This document shows positions 1-9,300 of a stretch of DNA of 64,000 nt, in pieces (within the stretch, counting starts at the first letter, position 1; the number at the start of each line of letters is the position of its first letter). The DNA lies in the NCBI GenBank assembly GCA_000014925.1, contig CP000474.1:806001-870000 (forward strand). The letters run 5' to 3'. Under the pieces are notes generated by a model that saw nothing but the letters and a program-made list of their open reading frames with translations, had not been told where the DNA came from and did no database searches. The translations under genes were made by a program, and so were the position numbers. Source of the DNA: Paenarthrobacter aurescens TC1. GTDB taxonomy: Bacteria; Actinomycetota; Actinomycetes; Actinomycetales; Micrococcaceae.

Positions 1-81
1 CTGCTGCCGAAGTTCATGGTTCCGGAGCGGGCAAAGGCAACGGCCCCCACGGAAGCCGTGGAGGCCGCGCCTGCAGCGTAG
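1..81 (+). CDS. C-terminal end of an unidentified protein (partial)
   Basis: An open frame runs from the first base of the window to a TAG at 79-81 and encodes 26 residues ending in an Ala/Pro/Glu-rich tail (…EAVEAAPAA). The start lies outside the window. It converges on the minus-strand hydrolase gene whose stop is 17 bp away. The low-complexity tail does not identify a family, so no function is proposed. Confidence 0.55.
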   Translation: MLPKFMVPERAKATAPTEAVEAAPAA

Positions 82-98
82 GGCTTAGCGCGCAAGCA

Positions 99-1319
99 CT
101 AACGGCACGCCTCCAGGTCCTCGCCGTACCGCAACCAGTCCGGCAGGTCCTGGGCCAGCGCATCGCGGATAGCGGGCGATCCAGCGCTACGCCAGTCGAC
201 GTCGTCGTTAATCTCGATCTCGTATTTCTTCCACTCGAACCAGTTGATCATTTTCAGCTGCGGGTACTTCTGGTGGGTTTCGGCGGAGAAGACCTGCCTC
301 CACCAGGCCTGCTTGACGTCCAGCTCGGAGGCCCCGCCCCGCGCGGGCGTGTAGATGGCCGCGGTCTCCGGAATGCCCACCGGCTTGCCGTGGTCCACCC
401 CGTACACCTGGTAAAAATCGGGGACGGAACTGTCATCACCCGCGGTGCCGCTGTAGCTGCCGGTGAGCATGGCCAGGAATTTGCCCGGTTCCGAAACGTC
501 GTTGTTGCCCCATGGCCGCTGGTTGCCCCAGTGATACAAGGAAACCCCCACCCAGTCCACGGCGTCGTCCCCCGGATAGTAGGGCGCGTAGGTGTCGTCG
601 GCCATGGTGAGGGTGCCGTCGTGATCGGTATCCAGGGCAGCGAAGTCCGGGGTGCCTGGCCGCGCAGCGAACTGGCCACCCGTGAACGGATAGCCGCCGC
701 CATAGTTTGGCGCCCACATCATGGACGTCCCCGGAGCCTGCGAGTGCACCGCCGCCGCCACCTTGCGGAAAACGTCCACGTAGCGGATCGGCTGCTGTCC
801 CCACGAGTACCAGGAGCCGTTCATCTCATGCGCAAAACGCACGACGACGGTGGTCCCCTGATCGTTGATGGCCCGTAAGTCGGTGGCCAGTTTGGCGATC
901 ACTTCGTCGCTCATGGTCTCTAAACCGCCGTGGGGCTCGAGGGTCAGGAGCAGCGCGCCGCCCGTTTCCCGAACTTGCGTGACGGCGTTGGTGGTGTGCG
1001 ACCACGTTTCGTCGTCGTAGGGGATATCCGAGAACTGCACCACCACCGCGGGATCGTGGCCGAGGTTTGCTCGGTGTTCGGCCAAGGTCTCCGAGTCCCA
1101 ATCCAGGTTGACGCCCAAGAGCACGCCATCCCGGGGGATCAGGGTGGAGGCATCACCGGCCCGGCAAAGGGACAAGGCCTGGACCACGGGCACCACCTCC
1201 TTGGAAGCAAAACCCAAACACGTGGCAGCCAAGGCCGTCACCACCAAGGGGATGAGCAGGCTGGCCCGCCGTCGTTTTCGGTTCGGATGCCCGATGAAAG
1301 CTGGAGGAGTCTGCGCCAT
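99..1319 (-). CDS. GH26-like glycoside hydrolase, membrane-anchored or secreted
   Basis: Predicted beta-mannanase-like hydrolase of 406 residues. A basic N-terminus (NRKRRR) and one hydrophobic segment suggest an uncleaved anchor or signal peptide. The motif RFAHEMNGSWYSW contains the HEMNG signature of the GH26 acid/base, and GIPETA is a plausible nucleophile region. An EF-hand-like loop (DTDHDGTLTMAD) suggests bound calcium. The ATG at 1319 is chosen because it follows GGATGGGG at a normal distance and starts 2 bp after the STAS stop; an upstream ATG at 1331 has no ribosome site. It is the last gene of a GT2-STAS-hydrolase unit, so it may trim or release the polymer made by the synthase. 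The substrate is inferred. Confidence 0.8.
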   Translation of the reverse strand: MAQTPPAFIGHPNRKRRRASLLIPLVVTALAATCLGFASKEVVPVVQALSLCRAGDASTLIPRDGVLLGVNLDWDSETLAEHRANLGHDPAVVVQFSDIPYDDETWSHTTNAVTQVRETGGALLLTLEPHGGLETMSDEVIAKLATDLRAINDQGTTVVVRFAHEMNGSWYSWGQQPIRYVDVFRKVAAAVHSQAPGTSMMWAPNYGGGYPFTGGQFAARPGTPDFAALDTDHDGTLTMADDTYAPYYPGDDAVDWVGVSLYHWGNQRPWGNNDVSEPGKFLAMLTGSYSGTAGDDSSVPDFYQVYGVDHGKPVGIPETAAIYTPARGGASELDVKQAWWRQVFSAETHQKYPQLKMINWFEWKKYEIEINDDVDWRSAGSPAIRDALAQDLPDWLRYGEDLEACR

Positions 1320-1321
1320 GG

Positions 1322-1759
1322 TCAGCCCCATCCGAGGGAGCGGCGTCGGCGCCCGAAGAGGGTGCGCCAACTGAACCGCGGCGCAAGCCCGCGCGGCCGT
1401 ACGAGTGCTGCGCCGCCGTCGATCGCTTCCTGGCGGTTTGCGTAGATCCGGGCCACGTGACCCAGATGGGCCTGGAGACGGGTTTCCGCCAGGGCGCTGG
1501 AGTCCCCGAAGAGGCGCAGATCGCCGCCTCGTGAGCGCAGCAGGTGCAGCACCTCAAGCAGCCCTACGACGCCGGACGCTCCCACGGAAGTCACCGCCGC
1601 GATATCGAGCAGGACCAGAACGGGACCGTCTGTGGCGGCCTTGGCGGACGTTTGGCGAATAGCGAGAACGGACGCAGCGTCCAAGGTGCCGGTAATGGTC
1701 AGGTCCACCGATTTCAAGGTGGTTGAGATGGTGTTCGGGGCATGGGAAAGAGTGGACAT
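1322..1759 (-). CDS. STAS-domain protein (anti-sigma-factor-antagonist-like)
   Basis: A 145-residue protein. Residues ~15-110 match the STAS fold of SpoIIAA/RsbV proteins. The segment DIAAVTSVGASGVVGLLE contains the serine region normally phosphorylated by an anti-sigma kinase. The last ~35 residues are basic (FGRRRRSLGWG) and extend beyond the domain. AAGGAG lies 9 bases before the ATG. It sits between the polysaccharide synthase (52 bp upstream) and the hydrolase (2 bp downstream), so it is probably cotranscribed. A partner-switching role in controlling polysaccharide synthesis is inference; no kinase or sigma gene is adjacent. Confidence 0.85.
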   Translation of the reverse strand: MSTLSHAPNTISTTLKSVDLTITGTLDAASVLAIRQTSAKAATDGPVLVLLDIAAVTSVGASGVVGLLEVLHLLRSRGGDLRLFGDSSALAETRLQAHLGHVARIYANRQEAIDGGAALVRPRGLAPRFSWRTLFGRRRRSLGWG

Positions 1760-1810
1760 GGGGGGTCGCTCCTTGCTGGGGGATGGAACGGCGTCTGTTG
1801 ACGGTTGCTG

Positions 1811-3754
1811 TCAGTGCAGGGGTTTGCTTGGCGAACCTTTCGGCGAAGCAAGGACGCTGGTGAGCTCCTTAGGTGGGGGCATCGGTTCCACGAGGTCCTC
1901 TCCCGGCCCCCGGTACCTTGCGGCACCAATCACCACGCTGAGCAGGGCCAGGTCCAAGGCGACCCAGGCCAGCGTGATCAGGGTTGGATAGAGCGGCGCT
2001 TCCCCGGATGACACCCGGGCAACGCCGATGAGCGAGGACACAACGAGCAACCCCATCGCCGCCACTTGGAGCCTGACGTGCTGGAATCCGCGTCCTGTGG
2101 CTTGCTTACTCTTGGCTGTCACGGAGAAGGTGAGGTGCCTGCCCAGGAAGACCGCGGCCGCACCTGAACACGTGGCCGCGATCCAGGTGGGAAACAGCGC
2201 GAAGGACCACTGCTGGCCTCGCCACAGCCCCTTCGACCCGTTACCTGCAACTTGGAAGAGCAGCTGGCACGAAATGAAGAAGGGAAGAAAAAGGCAGAAG
2301 AACACCACAGGACTGGCAGTCAGCGGGTAGGTACCGGCCACCAGGAAAACCACCGGCGCTGCGATGTAGCTCAGCGCGGCGAAGCCATTCAAGTAGCTCG
2401 TCATGGTGCCCAGGTACATGAGGCGCTGGGCCAACGTCAGACCCCGAAGGAACAGAGGATTGTCGTTGAAAAACACCTGCATGGTGCCCGCCGCCCAGCG
2501 ATGCCGCTGCGAGAGCATGGTGGACACGTCCTCCGGGGCAAGCCCATGGACCAGGACCTCGTGGTGGTAGATGCTGCCCCATCCCATCGCGTGGAGGTGC
2601 ATGGCCGTTGCCATGTCCTCGGTGATGGTGGTGGTATCCATGGGGTGGATCGCCAAAGCCTGGTCCGTATGTGCAACATCCACGGATTCCAGGACGGCGT
2701 CCAGTTCCGGCACAACGTCATCCATCGCATCCGGGACTGCCAAAGCGGCGGCATGGAAGGCCACACGGAGCTCGAAAGTGATCTCGGCCAGGACTTCGCC
2801 CCTGCGGACTTGGTGCTCAGCACGCGCCACCGCCTCCAAAGCACTTTCCACCACGGGCATGGCGGCGGGATGGCGCCTGCCCGATTCGCTGTGAAGGTCC
2901 TGCAGCCGCGACCGACCCCTGCGCAAAGCACGCCACGTCTGCTCCGTGGCTGTCCGCGTGTAGCGGGTCAAACCAAGAGCCATGAGGGCTTCCCTGCGAA
3001 GCACAGCGTTCGAACCGCAGAAGAACGCTGCGTCCCACCCGTCCTTGCCCTGCTGGATCGGGCCATAGAAAAGTTCCGCTTGGCTTCCCAACGGGTCCCG
3101 GTCCGGAACGTTCCAAAAGTGTTGCGGCGTCTGGACGAAAGCCACTTCCTCGGCATCGAAATAGCCCAGAACGCGGTCCAGGAAACGCGGTTCAGGAACC
3201 TGGTCCGCGTCAAAAATGGCCACGAACTCGCCGGTGGTCATGGACAGGGCGTTGTTGACGTTTCCTGCTTTCGCGAACCGTTGCCGGCCATCCCACTCAG
3301 GACCGCGGGTGATGTATCCGACGCCGATCTGCCGGGCTGCGCTCGCAAACTCGGCGCGGTCGCCGTCGTCGAGTATCCACGTTTCGTGGGGGTACTCCAT
3401 GTCCCTGGCCGCTATGGCCGTTTTGAGTACCAGGTCCAGCGGCTCGTTGTAGGTGGCGATGAATACGTCCACCGATCTGCCCGGCAGGGCAGGCGGGGGA
3501 GGCGGCCGTCGTCGTGCGTTCCACATGGTGACCGCATACAGCGCCGATTCGCCCAGGCTGTAGGTCTCCGCGGCCACCAGGGGCAGCGAAATCCACCAGG
3601 CGTCCCAGGCGACGGTGCTCGACCAGCGCCAACTGATGTAGATCAATCCGAAGGAAACCACCAGAACTGCAAGGATCCTTACCAGTATTTGTCTGTAAAT
3701 GCCCATCTTTAGCCTCCGGTAACTGCTGGGGAAAAGGCCAAGGCGCGTCAGCAT
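1811..3754 (-). CDS. Processive GT2 polysaccharide synthase (cellulose/mannan synthase-like)
   Basis: A membrane glycosyltransferase of 647 residues. Two N-terminal membrane segments precede a cytoplasmic GT2 domain with the full processive set: DDG (~residue 130), DAD (~183), TED (~399) and QRHRW (~437), followed by several C-terminal membrane spans. A hydrophilic stretch of ~140 residues (~252-395), rich in Arg, Glu and Ala, separates the DAD half from TED and is unlike BcsA. The ATG at 3754 is preferred over an in-frame TTG at 3760 because GAGGGG lies 8 bases before it. First gene of the unit with STAS and GH26-like genes. The pairing with a mannanase-like enzyme suggests a mannan or glucomannan, but the sugar is not shown by sequence. 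Confidence 0.88.
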   Translation of the reverse strand: MLTRLGLFPSSYRRLKMGIYRQILVRILAVLVVSFGLIYISWRWSSTVAWDAWWISLPLVAAETYSLGESALYAVTMWNARRRPPPPPALPGRSVDVFIATYNEPLDLVLKTAIAARDMEYPHETWILDDGDRAEFASAARQIGVGYITRGPEWDGRQRFAKAGNVNNALSMTTGEFVAIFDADQVPEPRFLDRVLGYFDAEEVAFVQTPQHFWNVPDRDPLGSQAELFYGPIQQGKDGWDAAFFCGSNAVLRREALMALGLTRYTRTATEQTWRALRRGRSRLQDLHSESGRRHPAAMPVVESALEAVARAEHQVRRGEVLAEITFELRVAFHAAALAVPDAMDDVVPELDAVLESVDVAHTDQALAIHPMDTTTITEDMATAMHLHAMGWGSIYHHEVLVHGLAPEDVSTMLSQRHRWAAGTMQVFFNDNPLFLRGLTLAQRLMYLGTMTSYLNGFAALSYIAAPVVFLVAGTYPLTASPVVFFCLFLPFFISCQLLFQVAGNGSKGLWRGQQWSFALFPTWIAATCSGAAAVFLGRHLTFSVTAKSKQATGRGFQHVRLQVAAMGLLVVSSLIGVARVSSGEAPLYPTLITLAWVALDLALLSVVIGAARYRGPGEDLVEPMPPPKELTSVLASPKGSPSKPLH

Positions 3755-3802
3755 GTCCAACGCCCCTCAGGGCGAAGTTTGGGAGGACACGGCTGACGCG
3801 CC
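3742..3802 (-). promoter_or_regulatory. Nested hairpin masking the synthase start site
   Basis: An 11-bp perfect stem (GGCGCGTCAGC at 3742-3752 with its complement at 3792-3802) encloses a second stem, CGCCC-CTCA-GGGCG. In the minus-strand mRNA the inner hairpin carries the GAGGGG ribosome site and the outer 3' arm covers the codons just after the ATG at 3754. Folding would block initiation, which suggests translational control of the polysaccharide synthase. Confidence 0.5.
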
Positions 3803-4047
3803 TGGAGCTGCATCGTCGATGCTCAAGGGAAGGAATTCGGCTGCGAACGGAATGTCCTTTTGCCAACAAACTTGAAGGAATTCTTTTCAAGCTAATTGGT
3901 TCCTGATTCCACCATCTCCCGCCGATATTTCGTCCTCGTTACGGAATTGAAAAGTAAAACCGCGTTGATTATTTCGTGGCTGTGACGTTTTGCGTGTCGC
4001 GTCGAAAAAGCTTGCGCGCCACGGGGATGGCCCTACAGAGTGGCACC

Positions 4048-5310
4048 ATGAAGCGAAGACTCATGCCCCTGACGATGTTCGTCGCAGGCCTGACCATCGC
4101 AGCTACCCTCATAGCCCCGGAGCCTTCTGCACTTGCAGCCGCTGGCATGCCCGCCCCCGGAAAACTGGTCTGGAGCGATGAATTCAACGGCCCCGCCGGC
4201 ACGGCGCCTGACCCCGGGAAATGGACTCACGACACGGGAGGATCCGGATGGGGCAACGGCGAACTGCAGTACTACACCAGCAGCACCAGCAATGCCGCAG
4301 CTGATGGCCAGGGAAACATGGCCATCACCGCCCGAAAGGAAAACCCTGCTGGATATCAGTGCCACTACGGGCCGTGCCAGTACACATCCGCCCGGCTGAT
4401 AAGTGCTGGAAAGTTCAGCCGGACACAAGGCCGGTTCGAAGCCCGGCTCAAAGTGCCCAAGGGGCAAGGCATGTGGCCCGCTTTCTGGATGCTCGGTGAC
4501 AACGTTTTCGCCCAGGGCTGGCCCGCCAGCGGTGAGCTGGACGTCATGGAAAACGTTGGCAAGGAACCCGGAACGGTGTGGGGAAGCATCCACGGACCCG
4601 GCTATTCGGGGGCAAACGCCTCCAACGCCAGTTACACACTGCCCGGCGGTAAGGCCTTGGGGGATGCTTTCCACACATTCACCGTGGACTGGGGACCCGA
4701 TTCCATCACCTGGTACATCGACGGAATTTCCTACTCACAAAAGACCAAAGCCACAACGTCCGGACCGTGGGTCTTCGACCACGATTTCTTCCTCCTGCTG
4801 AACCTTGCCGTGGGCGGCTACTGGCCGGGAGCGCCGAACTCGGGCACCCAATTCCCGCAGTCGTTGCTGGTTGACTACGTCCGCGTGTACGAGCTTGCCT
4901 CAGGGCCGGCGAGGCCCGTTTCGCCAGCCAGCACGCGCATCCAAGGCTATGCCGGAAAGTGCATTGATGTGGCCGGTCGGCAGGCTGCTGACGGGGCCCC
5001 ACTGCACCTGTGGGATTGCGACACAGCGGCATCAGAGCAGTGGACCTTCGCTGCCAACGGCACCATCCGCTCGCTGGGCAAGTGCATGGACGTGGCGTGG
5101 GGTTCAACGGCCAACGGTGCACCAGTCCAGCTCACCAGCTGCAATGGCAACCCGGCGCAGCAATTCGTCCTGAACAATGCCGGGGATCTGGTGAACCCGC
5201 AGGCCAACAAATGCGTGGACGTAGTTGACTGGAATTCATCCAACGGTGCGAGGCTGCAGTTGTGGGATTGCGCCGGTACCACCAACCAAAAGTGGTGGCG
5301 GATGGCGTAA
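4048..5310 (+). CDS. Secreted GH16 endo-beta-1,3-glucanase with ricin-type lectin domain
   Basis: A 420-residue exoenzyme. The signal peptide (MKRRLMPLTMFVAGL…) ends near an Ala-rich site at ~33. The GH16 domain (~38-275) holds the catalytic motif ELDVMENVG, with the ExDxxE arrangement of laminarinases and lichenases. A Cys-containing beta-trefoil CBM13 domain follows (~290-420) with QxW-type repeats (EQWTF, QQFVL, QKWWRM). The ATG at 4048 is used because it begins directly at the signal peptide; upstream in-frame starts add an unlikely N-terminus. It is divergent from the polysaccharide synthase. Attack on fungal or plant beta-glucan is the family's usual role. Confidence 0.9.
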   Translation: MKRRLMPLTMFVAGLTIAATLIAPEPSALAAAGMPAPGKLVWSDEFNGPAGTAPDPGKWTHDTGGSGWGNGELQYYTSSTSNAAADGQGNMAITARKENPAGYQCHYGPCQYTSARLISAGKFSRTQGRFEARLKVPKGQGMWPAFWMLGDNVFAQGWPASGELDVMENVGKEPGTVWGSIHGPGYSGANASNASYTLPGGKALGDAFHTFTVDWGPDSITWYIDGISYSQKTKATTSGPWVFDHDFFLLLNLAVGGYWPGAPNSGTQFPQSLLVDYVRVYELASGPARPVSPASTRIQGYAGKCIDVAGRQAADGAPLHLWDCDTAASEQWTFAANGTIRSLGKCMDVAWGSTANGAPVQLTSCNGNPAQQFVLNNAGDLVNPQANKCVDVVDWNSSNGARLQLWDCAGTTNQKWWRMA

Positions 5311-5433
5311 TAAAAACGTCCGACGGCGGCGCGCAGCTTTGCGGGGTCCGGCGGCTATTGCTGGGGCGGCTGGGGAGCTTCCTGGAGTAGCGGGCCGGGC
5401 TGGCAAGTGCGCGCAGCCGTCGCGGCGGTTGTT

Positions 5434-5472
5434 GGCCGGACCTGGCCGGCTTTCATGTGGCTGGGTCCGGCC
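5434..5472. terminator. Convergent-gene hairpin, terminator candidate
   Basis: GGCCGGACC (5434-5442) and GGTCCGGCC (5464-5472) form a perfect 9-bp stem with further pairing inside the loop. It lies between the converging GH16 gene and nei. No long U run follows. The rest of 5311-5490 is GC-rich and holds no convincing gene. Confidence 0.5.
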
Positions 5473-5490
5473 GGTGGTTGGCGTTCTTGA

Positions 5491-6321
5491 TTAAGGCGCC
5501 GGCTGGCAGCGTGGGCAGAAGTAGATGTCCCGCTCCTCGGTGCCGTCCGGTCCTGCAAGCAAGCCGCGGCGTACAGTGGTGCCGCAGCGCCTGCAGGGTT
5601 GGCGTTCCCGGCCATATACCCAATACCCGGGTCGCATGGCGCGCGGTCCCAGGGTGGTCCTCCGCCCTGGGCCCAGGTTTTCGCCGAGTAGCCGTTTGGC
5701 GTCGTTGACTGTCTTGGCGAGGTCGGGGACTTCGCCTACCGGCAGGGCAGGGTGAATCCCGGACAGGAAGCATGCCTCGCATCGGTAGATATTGCCGATG
5801 CCCGCAAGCTTCCGCTGGTCCAGCAACGCGAATCCCACGGTGACGTCCGGTTCAGCGCGAAGCCTGCGCAACGCTTCTTCCTCGTCCCAGTCGGGCCCGA
5901 GCAAGTCCGGCCCGAGGTGCCCTACTATCTTGTCTTCCTCGGCGGTGGGCACCACTTCCAGGATGCCCAACGAGAATCCGACCGCGTCTGCGGAGTCCGT
6001 ACGGAGCACACACCGTGCGGTGTGGCCGGGTTTGGTCCAGCGGCCACCCGGCGGGTAGATCATCCAGTTCCCTTCCATTTTGAGGTGGGAGTGGATGGTC
6101 AGGGCCCGGGGCTTCCTGCTGGCGCCTGGTTCTTCATCAACGGGGCCGGCCAGGCGCATGAGCAGGTGTTTGCCCTTGGGAACAACTTCGGTCATGGTCC
6201 AGCCAGACAGGTTCAGGGTGGCGAACCGGGGCACGCGAAAGTCGGAGGACGTGATGACCTTCCCAGCCAATGCCTCGTTCAGTCGCGTCGCAGCCCGCCA
6301 TATGGAATCGCCTTCAGGCAC
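5491..6321 (-). CDS. nei: Nei/Fpg-family DNA glycosylase-AP lyase
   Basis: Base-excision repair enzyme of 276 residues. The mature N-terminus PEGDS supplies the catalytic Pro-Glu. A helix-two-turn-helix region containing KLAGIGNIYRCEACF follows, and the C-terminus has a CxxC…CxxC zinc finger (CRRC…CPRC). The GTG at 6321 is the start because it places PEGDS directly after the initiator; the longer frame upstream is out of family. The start overlaps the end of lhr by 8 bp, so the two are translationally coupled. Actinobacterial Nei2-type proteins have this length and remove oxidised pyrimidines. Confidence 0.93.
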   Translation of the reverse strand: MPEGDSIWRAATRLNEALAGKVITSSDFRVPRFATLNLSGWTMTEVVPKGKHLLMRLAGPVDEEPGASRKPRALTIHSHLKMEGNWMIYPPGGRWTKPGHTARCVLRTDSADAVGFSLGILEVVPTAEEDKIVGHLGPDLLGPDWDEEEALRRLRAEPDVTVGFALLDQRKLAGIGNIYRCEACFLSGIHPALPVGEVPDLAKTVNDAKRLLGENLGPGRRTTLGPRAMRPGYWVYGRERQPCRRCGTTVRRGLLAGPDGTEERDIYFCPRCQPAP

Positions 6322-9300
6322 GGATACGGAGTCCCTTCGGAGTGGAGTACGCCCCCGCTGCCGCGAGGGCAACGGCGATCGGAGTGTCCAGGAGATCGTG
6401 GCCGTTGACTTTCTCCATGAAGAGCTTGTCCACGGCACCGCGGCGCACCACGTCCACCAACGCTTGGGCCGCAACTGTCAGCACGGCGTCGTCCTGGCTG
6501 AAGGTGAGCAGCGTCTTGCCGCCGCGTTCCACGTAGAGGACCAACGCGCCGTCAACCATCACCACCAGCGCTCCGGCCTTGCGCCCCGGACGGTGACCGG
6601 AACCGGCGTCGACAGACAGCGCGGGCCAAGGAAGGGCAGCGCCGTAGGGGTTGGCGGGGTCGGTCGCGGCGAGTGCAAGGGCGGCTGGTTCGGCCTTGGA
6701 AATGCGGGCATCCTCCGTGAAGGACCTGAGCCGGTCCACCGTGGCGGGGACGGCGAACTGGGCTGCCCCCAAATGCTCGATGAAGTAACCGCGGCGGCAA
6801 CGCCCGGCTTCTTCCAAGCGGGCCAGCACTTTGTACATGAGCCCGAAACCGCCGATGATGTTCTCTGCCATGACCGAACCGCGAGTTACCACGCCGTAGC
6901 GGTCCAACAGGAGCTCAGCCGTGCCGCGTGCGTGGATGGTCGGGTCCAGTTCCGGGGCGGGAAGAGCGGACCATCGACCCACTGCCGACGGCGGTGCAGG
7001 CGCAATTCCGCCTGATACCGAGCCGTAGCGACCCCCCGTTAGTCCGGGGGAGCCGAGCAGGCCCGTCCCATGGGAACGGCCGAGCCTGCTCATGCGCGGG
7101 GCCCGGGCCCTGGGCGCCTTGGCTACTTGCCGGTGCGCGGTTTTCCCTCCGGCGATCATGGCTCTCACGGGTGCAAAGGTATCGCCCGTTACGCGGCCGG
7201 CCCAGACGAGGTCCCAGAGCGCGGAGACCACGGCGTCGTCGCTCAAGACTGCATCCATGCCGCCGGCAACGTCCGTGAGTTGCCGGAAGAAGTAGCCACC
7301 GCCCGCACTGAAATGTTCCAAGAGACGCTGTTGGGCATCGCCGGGTTCGAACTCGGGGTCGGGGTTGAGCGTCAGCTCAGCGGAATCGGCTACGTGCAGG
7401 CTGATCCAGCCATCGTTTCCGGGCAGCGAGCCTGCGCCGGACCAGAGGAGCTCGCCGGCCGCCATGAGTTCGTCCAGCATGGCCGGCTTGTAGTCCGCCA
7501 CCCTGCTCGCGAGTACCAGGGGTTCCCACGCGGATGCCGGGATGGGTACTCCGGATAGTTGGTCCACGGCTGTGATGATGCCGTCCAACCCCCGCAATGC
7601 CTGGCTTCGAGACTTGCCCGGCGCGGTCACGTTCTGCCAGGCAGGCAGGAACCGGCCGTAGGCGGCGGTGTCCACTGGCTCCACTTCGGCCCGCAGCGCA
7701 GCGAGCGAGCGACGCCGCAGTTTCCGGAGGACTTCGGCATCGCACCACTCGCTGGACGGTGGGGCGTCAATGGTCATAAGCTCTGCGTCGGGTGCTTCCG
7801 CAGGCTGCTCCGCGACGGCGTGCGGACGGAATTCGCCTTCCACCACGCGACCGTCGCCAGCCAACCGTTTCAAGGCGGTGTTGACTACCGCGACGCCAAG
7901 CCCCAGCCGCGCCGCAGCTTCAGCGGCAGTGAAGGGGCCATGGGTGCGCGCGTACCGGGAAACGAGGTCGCCCAGGGGATCGTGGACTGGCTCAATGAAA
8001 GCAAGCGGTACGCCCATGGGCAACGGAACACCGATTGCGTCACGCAGCCGCGCCGCGTCCTCAACTGCGGCAAAGCGCTCGACGCCGCCGATGGTTACCT
8101 TGAGTGCGCGGTTGGCTTTCTGCAATGCCGCAAGGTGGGATCCGGCGTCGACGACGCTGCCATGTGGCGCAGCCGCCGGGGCTTCGTCGAAGTGGTCCGC
8201 GCCTTCAACTTCGGCTTGTTCCACGCCTTGGAGCCGCTGGGCCACTTCTTCAACGCTCAGGGGGCCCAGCAGCCGCAGCAGATCCGCGACGCCTTCCATT
8301 CCTCGAACGCGTCGGTCCGGGGCGAGGCGCTGCAGCTCCAACTCAGTTGAGTCGATAACCGCGGCATCCAGGAGCTCGCGCAGTTCCACGCGGCCCAGGA
8401 GCTCATTGAGGAGCGTGGAGTCCAAGGCGAGGGCAGCGGCCCGGCGTTCGGCCAAGGGGGAGTCGCCCTCGTAGAGGAACTGGGCCACGTACCCGAACAA
8501 CAGGGACTTCGCGAAAGGGGAGGGTTGCTGAGTGGTGGTCTCCACGATCCTGAGCTCCCTGCGCTCCACAGAAGCGGCAATGTCTTTCAGGGCGGGCAGA
8601 TCATAAACATCCTGCAAGCATTCCCGCACTGTTTCGAGCACGATGGGGAACGAAGGATACTTCCGGGCGACATCCAGCAACTGGGCAGAGCGCTGGCGTT
8701 GCTGCCATAGCGGCTGACGCTTGGCCGGATTCTGTCGTGGAAGAAGCAATGCACGGGCGGCACATTCGCGGAACCGGGAAGCGAACAGTGCGCTGCCGCC
8801 TACTTCTGCGGTGACGATTTGCTCGAGTTCCTCCGGGTCGAAGAGAAAGAGCTCAGCGCCGGGCGGCTCATCTTCCATCATGGGCACGCGCAGCACGATG
8901 CCGTCGTCTGCTGCCATAGCGGATCCATCGAGGCCGTAGCGCTGTTGAAGGCGTTGGCCTACTGCAAGAGCCCACGGGGCGTGAACGGGCATGCCGAAAG
9001 GACTGTGGAGGACTACCCGCCAATCGCCGAGTTCGTCGTGGAAGCGCTCCACCACCAAGGTTCGGTCGCTCGGGACAATCTCCGTGGCTTCCTTTTGCTC
9101 CCTGAGGTACTGGATCAGGTTGCTTGCGGCGAAGGCATCCAATCCGCTGGCCTGGCAACGTTCCATGGCCGGGGCTTCGTCTGCGGCCGAGAGTTCACGG
9201 ATGAAGGCACCCAGCGCGCGGCCCAGGTCTACGGGCCTGCCGAGGGAATCGCCCTTCCAGAAGGGAAGCTTGCCGGGTTGGCCGAAAGCGGGGGAGACCA

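Noticed and set aside
2252..3712. 486-codon plus-strand ORF opposite the GT2 synthase
   Set aside because: Composition is Arg/His/Gln-rich without motifs, while the minus strand holds all GT2 motifs.
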